A stretch of DNA of 64,000 nt from an uncultured Bacteroidales bacterium (GTDB lineage Bacteria > Bacteroidota > Bacteroidia > Bacteroidales > FEN-979). The notes below the pieces were generated by a model, which saw nothing but the letters and a program-made list of their open reading frames with translations, was not told where the DNA came from and did no database searches. This document shows, one piece after another, positions 59,170 to 64,000 of this stretch (position 1 is the stretch's first letter; each line of letters begins with the position of its first letter). The stretch spans positions 1 through 64,000 of the forward strand of contig CAIRDP010000027.1 in the NCBI GenBank assembly GCA_903877385.1, read 5' to 3'. The position numbers were made by a program, and so were the translations under genes.

Positions 59170-60489
59170 TTGAAAACCAAAGTGAGGCCACATAGTATAG
59201 GTATCGTATCGCTTGGATGTGCCAAGAACCTCATAGATTCGGAGCTGCTGCAAAAACAGCTGGATGCCAGCCATCTCAAAATTTCCTTCGATCCCGCTTC
59301 CATCAGGGGCATTGATACCATGGTCATCAATACCTGCGGATTTATCGGCGACGCCAAACAGGAGTCGGTCGATACCATTCTCCAGTATATCCGGGCCAAA
59401 TCGGAAGGAAAACTGGAGCATGTATTCGTGATGGGCTGCCTGGCCGAACGTTACAGGGAACAGCTGAAGAAAGACATCCCGGAGGTGGATGCCTTTTACG
59501 GGGTAAACGAACTGAGGAAAATTGTGAGAGACCTTGGAGGGCATTATAACAAGCATTTGCTGGGCGAAAGAATGATTTCCACACCCCCGCATTATGCCTA
59601 CCTGAAAATTGCCGAAGGCTGTGACCGCAAATGTTCGTTCTGCGCCATACCGGGAATACGCGGGGGCCATGTATCGAGGCCATCTGCCGACATTGTCAGG
59701 GAAGCTGAATTATTAGTAAAAAACGGGGTTAAGGAGATCATTGTCATTTCGCAGGACACGACTTATTATGGCCTTGACCTTTACGGAAGAAGGAAAATTG
59801 CTGGGCTTCTCAAAGAACTTTCAAAAGTAAATGAGAAAGGATGGATCCGTTTGCATTATGCTTATCCTCACGGATTCCCGGCTGATTTACTACGGGTGAT
59901 CAGGGAACATGAAAACATTTGCAGGTATATCGACATCCCGCTTCAGCATATAAACAGCAGGATACTGAAATCGATGAAACGGGGGCTTTCATCCCTCAAA
60001 ACCAGGGAGCTCGTTGAAACCATCCGAAAGGAAATCCCGGGCCTTACGCTCAGGACCAGCTTTATCGTGGGATATCCGGGTGAAACTGAGAAAGAATTCA
60101 GGGAACTCCTCGATTTCGTAAGGGAAGCAGAGTTTGACCGCCTGGGTGTATTTACTTATTCGCACGAAGAAGACACACCGGCTTTTAAACTACGCGATGC
60201 CATCAGCCGTAAAACAAAACAGGAAAGAGCCGGTGAAATAATGGCTTTGCAGGAGGAAATATCGCTGAAAAAGAATCTTGCACAGGTAGGGAAACAGCTT
60301 AAAGTGATCATCGACCGCAAGGAAGGGGATTATTATGTTGCACGCACCGAAGGTGATTCGCCCGAGATTGACAATGAAGTCCTTATCGCTGCGGCCGGCA
60401 ATAAACTAAAGCCCGGCACGTTTTCAGATGTAAAGATAATGTCGGCCGAAAGCTTTGATCTTTATGCCGAACCTCCTGGCAATCTTTAA
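59170..60489 (+). CDS. rimO: Ribosomal protein S12 methylthiotransferase RimO (TTG start)
   Basis: A 439-residue radical SAM methylthiotransferase. The N-terminal UPF0004 domain has cluster Cys in SLGCAKN, NTCGF and GCLAERY. The radical SAM motif is CDRKCSFCAIP (CxxxCxxC). A C-terminal TRAM domain begins near KQLKVIIDRKEGDYYVAR. It modifies Asp89 of S12. The first codon that can supply the conserved N-terminus is TTG at 59170 (or GTG at 59182): no ATG exists before the first cluster Cys. ftsY ends nine bases upstream. Confidence 0.95.
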   Translation: MKTKVRPHSIGIVSLGCAKNLIDSELLQKQLDASHLKISFDPASIRGIDTMVINTCGFIGDAKQESVDTILQYIRAKSEGKLEHVFVMGCLAERYREQLKKDIPEVDAFYGVNELRKIVRDLGGHYNKHLLGERMISTPPHYAYLKIAEGCDRKCSFCAIPGIRGGHVSRPSADIVREAELLVKNGVKEIIVISQDTTYYGLDLYGRRKIAGLLKELSKVNEKGWIRLHYAYPHGFPADLLRVIREHENICRYIDIPLQHINSRILKSMKRGLSSLKTRELVETIRKEIPGLTLRTSFIVGYPGETEKEFRELLDFVREAEFDRLGVFTYSHEEDTPAFKLRDAISRKTKQERAGEIMALQEEISLKKNLAQVGKQLKVIIDRKEGDYYVARTEGDSPEIDNEVLIAAAGNKLKPGTFSDVKIMSAESFDLYAEPPGNL

Positions 60490-60506
60490 AGAAGCTCAAA
60501 AAAAAT

Positions 60507-60514
60507 TAACTTTG
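60507..60514 (+). promoter_or_regulatory. -7 box (TAACTTTG) for the YwqK-repeat gene
   Basis: Exact TAnnTTTG match 48 bp before the ATG at 60563, just after the rimO stop at 60489. The -33 region lacks a clear TTTG. Confidence 0.5.
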
Positions 60515-60562
60515 TGGGCCTAAGTACCCACTCATCAGAATAAAAACCAAATAACAAATTAT

Positions 60563-61342
60563 ATGAAAAAAAATGTTTTTCTCGCATTGGTCCTTATGTT
60601 CCTGCTTCCCTTCACCCTGAAATCACAGGTAAACACGGCTGTTAAACCAAACGACACCATAAACCGTATGGATGCCAACGGACAAAGGACAGGTTACTGG
60701 GAAGAAAAAACCGGGGAGGTCCTGAACAAGGGGTTTTACCGTCAGAATAACAAGGAAGGCTCCTGGGTTGGTCTTTATCCCAACAACGTAATTTCGAGGA
60801 TAGAATATTATAAGAACGGCCAGAAAGACGGCGCATCGCTCCAGCTTGACCGCCGCGGGAAGATCACCATATTCGAATCATACGGAAACGGCCAGCTTAA
60901 CGGGCAGCAGATCGTGTATTCTGTAACCAGCGATTTCCCTGTTTCTGAAACGAATTATAAAAAAGGCCTGAAAAACGGCACTTACCGCTTGTATTACGAT
61001 AATGGTAAAATACAGGAAGAATCGGTTTATACCGATAACCAGAGGGAAGGTATTTCGCGATGGTTCAATAAAAACGGCAGGCTTATTGCCGAATACCAGT
61101 ACAAAGGCGGTAATTTCGATGGTTTGCAGAAGACTTTTTACGATAATGACACCGTTCAGATTCTATCGAATTATGCAAAGAATGAGCTTTCGGGCGACTA
61201 CAAGGAATTTTACAGGAACGGTAAGTTCAAAGTCACAGGCAAGTATACCAATGGCCAGAAAGACGGCCCCTGGACTGAGTATGATGAGACCGGGAAGGCT
61301 GTAAAGGTGAACAAATTCAAAGTAAGTCCTGCTGCAAAATAA
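60563..61342 (+). CDS. Exported YwqK/MORN-repeat protein
   Basis: A 259-residue exported protein (signal MKKNVFLALVLMFLLPFTLKS). It is built of about eight repeats of roughly 23 residues with G-x-W/Y-x-x-Y-x-x-G/N-K-x-x-x-E, for example GSWVGLYPNNVISRIEYYKNGQKDG, GTYRLYYDNGKIQEES and GDYKEFYRNGKFKVTGKY. This is the MORN_2/YwqK type found in toxin-antitoxin-like immunity proteins and in structural surface proteins of Bacteroidota. No toxin gene is adjacent, so a structural or binding role is more likely. Confidence 0.85.
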   Translation: MKKNVFLALVLMFLLPFTLKSQVNTAVKPNDTINRMDANGQRTGYWEEKTGEVLNKGFYRQNNKEGSWVGLYPNNVISRIEYYKNGQKDGASLQLDRRGKITIFESYGNGQLNGQQIVYSVTSDFPVSETNYKKGLKNGTYRLYYDNGKIQEESVYTDNQREGISRWFNKNGRLIAEYQYKGGNFDGLQKTFYDNDTVQILSNYAKNELSGDYKEFYRNGKFKVTGKYTNGQKDGPWTEYDETGKAVKVNKFKVSPAAK

Positions 61343-61348
61343 TTCCTG

Positions 61349-61837
61349 ATGCGAAAGGTTCTGAATCCTTTTGTTTCACTCGAAGGATACAATTGTTTTG
61401 GTTGCTCCCCGGGCAATTCATTGGGTTTACAGATGAGTTTTATTGAAGAAGGGGAGGAGATCGTTTCGTTTTGGGAGCCTAAAAAACATTTCCAGGGTTA
61501 TCATACTATCCTTCACGGCGGAATACAGGCTACCCTGATGGACGAGATCGCCAGCTGGTTTGTTTATGTAAGGCTGAAATCGGCCGGGCTCACTTCAAAA
61601 GCCGAGATCAGGTATATCAAACCGCTTTATGTCGACAGGGGGGTATTGACCATACGCGCCTCCCTTCTGCAGATGAGAAGGAACCTGGCCGATATAAGGG
61701 TAAGGATATACGATGCCGATAAGGTTCTTTGCGCTGAATCCCTGATGGTATTCTTTACGGTAACGCCCGAGAAAGCGAAGGATACATTATATTATCCCGG
61801 CCATGAGACTTTCTTCGCCCGGGATGATGAAAAATAA
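61349..61837 (+). CDS. PaaI-family hotdog thioesterase
   Basis: A 162-residue hotdog-fold protein with HTILHGGIQATLMDEIASWF (active-site HGG region and Asp) and KAEIRYIKPLYVDRGVLTIRASL. It belongs to the PaaI/YbgC-like acyl-CoA thioesterase group. It probably hydrolyses a free acyl- or aromatic-CoA ester. The N-terminus has a short Cys pair (NCFGCSPGNSLG) typical of this subgroup. It starts six bases after the YwqK-repeat gene stop, so co-transcription is likely though the functions seem unrelated. Confidence 0.9.
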   Translation: MRKVLNPFVSLEGYNCFGCSPGNSLGLQMSFIEEGEEIVSFWEPKKHFQGYHTILHGGIQATLMDEIASWFVYVRLKSAGLTSKAEIRYIKPLYVDRGVLTIRASLLQMRRNLADIRVRIYDADKVLCAESLMVFFTVTPEKAKDTLYYPGHETFFARDDEK

Positions 61838-61852
61838 AAAGGGGGTGGAAAC

Positions 61853-62080
61853 CTACCTGCCGTTTTTAATCGTGTAGTTTTTCGGAACTGGTCTTGTCTT
61901 TGGGCTGTACAAGGCGCCGTAATTGCTTTTATTCTTTTTGATCTTGTGATAGCTCCTTGAACGGTTTGCATCACAGTAAAATTTATTCTTGGAGCAACTG
62001 CTGAAGCAAATCACCAGGAATGCACCGGCAATCAAGGTCGTGAGTGAAACTTTTAAAATCCCTGATAAAAAAGAAAACAT
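61853..62080 (-). CDS. Small lysine- and tyrosine-rich lipoprotein
   Basis: A 75-residue protein from the ATG at 62080. The hydrophobic signal VSLTTLIAGAFLVICFSSC ends in a lipobox (FSSC, Cys29). The mature part is short, basic and Lys/Tyr/Asn-rich (SKNKFYCDANRSRSYHKIKK ... YGALYSPKTRPVPKNYTIK). I recall similar small lipoproteins in other Bacteroidota, without a function. A TAACTTTG box lies 19 bp upstream. The frame can be extended to 62170 but that runs into the next gene. Confidence 0.75.
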   Translation of the reverse strand: MFSFLSGILKVSLTTLIAGAFLVICFSSCSKNKFYCDANRSRSYHKIKKNKSNYGALYSPKTRPVPKNYTIKNGR

Positions 62081-62098
62081 AGCTGGAAATTGGATCGG

Positions 62099-62106
62099 CA
62101 AAGTTA
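62099..62106 (-). promoter_or_regulatory. -7 box (TAACTTTG) for the small lipoprotein
   Basis: Exact minus-strand TAnnTTTG match 19 bp before the ATG at 62080. It fixes that ATG over the longer ORF starting at 62170. Confidence 0.5.
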
Positions 62107-62168
62107 AGAAATTATTGCTTTTTCGGCCAGGTGGTTTACCTAAAAAAGGAATTTGTATCTTCGCAGCC

Positions 62169-63167
62169 ATGAATTACAAACCGGGATTTCTTTGTTTATT
62201 TCTGCTGCTGGTATCCTTATATTCATTCGGGCAGTATCCGCCTCCTCCGGGATATAAAGGTACTACGGCTATAAGCAAGGACAGTTCTGTTTTTTACAAC
62301 TGGGCTTCAAAGTGCACGGTGATCAGGGGCTATGTGAACATTGCCGATACAAATTTCCTTTATAACAATTCAAACCGTGCATCATACGGCAACGTGTATA
62401 TGGCTACGGGTGCTCCCGACGGGCTGGTCCTGAGCCTGGGCGATGGGGGTATGGCCACAATGTCTTTCGATACCGTGATATCGGACCATGATGGCTGGGA
62501 TTTCGCTGTATTTGAGAATTCGTTCAGCGACAGCTTCCTGGAGCTGGCTTTTGTCGAGGTTAGTTCCGACGGGGTGAATTTCGTGAGATTCCCATCGGTT
62601 TCGCTCACCCAGGCCCTGCAGCAGGTCGGCACGTTTGACACCATTGATACCAGGCTGGTCAATAATCTCGCCGGGAAATACAGGCTGTATTACGGAACCC
62701 CTTTCGACCTTGCTGAACTGGCCGACAGTGGCCGCGTCAATATACATAAGATCACCCAGATCAGAATAGTCGATGTTGTCGGATGCATCCAGGATGCCTA
62801 TGCTCGTTATGATTCCCAGGGTCATAAGATTAATGACCCCTGGCCTACGCCTTTTGATACCGGGGGATTCGACCTCGATGCAGTGGGCCTTATTCATAAC
62901 TCCCCTTCGGCTGTTGATGAATCTTTGCTCAAGCCTTCGGTCAGCATTATCCCGAACCCCTGTTCACATGATGCAAGGTTCTTCTCAGGAAACCCTGGTT
63001 CCATTCATTTTGAAATACTTAACCAGATGGGGCAGGTGCTGGTAAAGTCGTCATTTACCTCAAGTACATCTGTTGACATTTCTTACCTGCCTGCAGGGAT
63101 ATTTTTTGTAAACTTTACCTGCCCCGGGTATTCGTATCCTTTAACAAAAAAGCTTTTAAAGTATTAA
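62169..63167 (+). CDS. T9SS-sorted surface protein, probably partner of the downstream TonB receptor
   Basis: A 332-residue secreted protein (signal about 1-21, LCLFLLLVSLYSFGQ). The body has a beta-rich domain with GGMATMSFDTVISDHDGWDFAVFENSFSD, LAFVEVSSDGVNFVRFPS, and a metal-binding-looking segment DAYARYDSQGHKINDPWPTPFDTGGFDLDAVGLIHN. Residues about 260-332 are a T9SS type A domain (PSVSIIPNPCSHDARFF ... LPAGIFFVNFTC). Similar proteins are often encoded next to TonB receptors for cobalamin or similar ligands. The receptor begins just after its stop, so they form a transport pair. The ligand is not proven. The ATG at 62169 is chosen over earlier in-frame starts that overlap the lipoprotein gene. 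Confidence 0.8.
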   Translation: MNYKPGFLCLFLLLVSLYSFGQYPPPPGYKGTTAISKDSSVFYNWASKCTVIRGYVNIADTNFLYNNSNRASYGNVYMATGAPDGLVLSLGDGGMATMSFDTVISDHDGWDFAVFENSFSDSFLELAFVEVSSDGVNFVRFPSVSLTQALQQVGTFDTIDTRLVNNLAGKYRLYYGTPFDLAELADSGRVNIHKITQIRIVDVVGCIQDAYARYDSQGHKINDPWPTPFDTGGFDLDAVGLIHNSPSAVDESLLKPSVSIIPNPCSHDARFFSGNPGSIHFEILNQMGQVLVKSSFTSSTSVDISYLPAGIFFVNFTCPGYSYPLTKKLLKY

Positions 63168-63171
63168 TAAC

Positions 63172-64000
63172 CTGCTCAAATACATCCTTCTCAGAGGGAT
63201 TCCGATTTTCGTATTTCTCCAGAATCCGGCCTTTGCTTTTAGCCAGCAGCTCAACGATACCCTCAGGCTTAAAGAGATGGAAGTGAAAGCAAACCTTGTT
63301 CCCGGCAACAATGGATACAAAAAGGTGAGGTTCGACTCCTTGCTGCTGCTCCCTTACCGGGATGCAGACCTGTCGACCGTACTATCCCAGGTTTCCACGA
63401 TTTTCATTAAAGAATACAGCCCGGGAAACCTGGCCACCACCTCTTTTCGTGGAACACCTGCCAATCACACCCAGGTGGAATGGAATGGGATTAACCTGAA
63501 CAATCCCATGCTGGGGCAGTCTGATCTCTCCCAGATCCCTGTCTCGGCGTTTAACGAGATCGAGGTGCTATACGGGGCCGCCGGGCTTACAAGGACCAGC
63601 GGGGCCTTCGGCGGGGTTGTGAACCTCGTTACAAATCCCGACTGGAATAACAGGATTCATGCAGTGGCGGCTCAAACCCTTGGCAGTTTTGAGAACTACA
63701 CAACCCAGTTGAATTTCATTGGAGGAACTTCTTCTTTTCAGTCGAACACCAGGCTAAACTATACTTCCCAAAGGAATAATTTCCCGTATTATAACGAGAA
63801 TACGGGCGAAACCGTTACCCAGCACGACGCCAACGTAATGCAGTACGGCATAACCGAAGAAGCATTCTGGAAGATAAAGGACAAGCATCTTCTTACTGCC
63901 CGCGTATGGTACAGCTACGACGACCGGGATATACCGCCCCAGGTCGTGGGCTCGTATTACCTCCAGAAAATGCTGAATAAAACCCTGAGGACAGTTTTAG
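63172..64000 (+). CDS. TonB-dependent receptor, BtuB-like (partial, non-AUG start)
   Basis: An open frame runs from just after the previous stop to the window edge and encodes a signal-peptide-like LLKYILLRGIPIFVFLQNPA followed by FAFSQQL. The plug (DLSTVLSQVSTIFIKEYSPG, TTSFRGTPANHTQVEWNGI, PVSAFNEIEVLYGAAG, GAFGGVVNLVTNP) and barrel strands follow. There is no N-terminal carboxypeptidase-like domain, unlike the receptor at 3054. No ATG precedes the signal region. CTG at 63172 would give (M)LKYILL, and ATT at 63163 is another option. A sequencing error or a pseudogene start is possible. The rest of the gene lies beyond 64000. Confidence 0.8.
   Translation, partial: MLKYILLRGIPIFVFLQNPAFAFSQQLNDTLRLKEMEVKANLVPGNNGYKKVRFDSLLLLPYRDADLSTVLSQVSTIFIKEYSPGNLATTSFRGTPANHTQVEWNGINLNNPMLGQSDLSQIPVSAFNEIEVLYGAAGLTRTSGAFGGVVNLVTNPDWNNRIHAVAAQTLGSFENYTTQLNFIGGTSSFQSNTRLNYTSQRNNFPYYNENTGETVTQHDANVMQYGITEEAFWKIKDKHLLTARVWYSYDDRDIPPQVVGSYYLQKMLNKTLRTVL

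Overview
The window looks like a chromosomal segment of an anaerobic or microaerophilic member of the Bacteroidota, probably an environmental Bacteroidales or Marinilabiliales-type genome. The evidence is: type IX secretion (T9SS) C-terminal sorting tails on several proteins; many TAnnTTTG-type -7 promoter boxes and no Shine-Dalgarno sequences; the Bacteroidota-specific gene order rpmG - DUF4295 - ftsY - rimO; TonB receptor / HmuY-type surface proteins; and an oxygen-sensitive glycyl radical enzyme. I see no tRNA, rRNA, CRISPR array, insertion sequence or prophage. Coding density is very high: no gap exceeds about 220 bp, many neighbours overlap by ATGA, and convergent genes share stop-codon bases.

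Layout. 1-6280: tail of a T9SS protein, an FkbM methyltransferase, a small membrane ORF, and a probable heme-uptake operon (HmuY-like T9SS protein, TonB receptor with FRAP-His-NPNL signature, HmuY-like lipoprotein). 6308-23617 (all minus strand): nine close-packed genes that read as a glycoprotein-catabolism operon, with GH2 beta-mannosidase, GH92 alpha-mannosidase, DMT transporter, M64 peptidase, glycyl radical activase, 4-hydroxyproline dehydratase HypD, GH31 alpha-glucosidase, MFS transporter and a transglutaminase-like lipoprotein. 23775-27050: galactokinase, PPK2 and a lipoprotein aldose epimerase. 27104-29638: SDR, a bacterial homologue of the EXPERA/TMEM97 sterol-binding family, and an old-yellow-enzyme-type reductase. 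29635-36391: M23 peptidase, metallophosphoesterase, sodium/solute symporter with a tiny membrane partner, Ogt, an ATPase-less ABC membrane domain, and an internally duplicated lipoprotein. 36450-48627: a TIM-barrel/FGE-like fusion protein, a CAP-SPOR protein, and a translationally coupled operon of a HAD phosphatase plus three (alpha/alpha)6-barrel glycosidases. 48727-57664: COG1313 radical SAM protein, exported bleomycin-hydrolase-like peptidase, Aat, beta-propeller, BNR/T9SS protein, class III aminotransferase, SDR and XerD. 57720-64000: the rpmG-DUF4295-ftsY-rimO housekeeping block, a YwqK-repeat protein, a hotdog thioesterase, a small lipoprotein, and a T9SS protein followed by a BtuB-like TonB receptor that runs off the edge.

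Working together (inference): the GH31/GH92/GH2 set and the GH63-like/debranching-type enzymes have the activities needed to strip glucose and mannose from eukaryotic N-glycans, and HypD would convert released 4-hydroxyproline to a proline precursor. This suggests use of hydroxyproline-containing glycoproteins (plant, algal or animal). No SusC/SusD pair and no recognisable transcription factor is present, so export and regulation must be provided elsewhere. Starts were often moved inward from the longest ORF to fit signal peptides or conserved N-termini; each such choice is stated in the entry.
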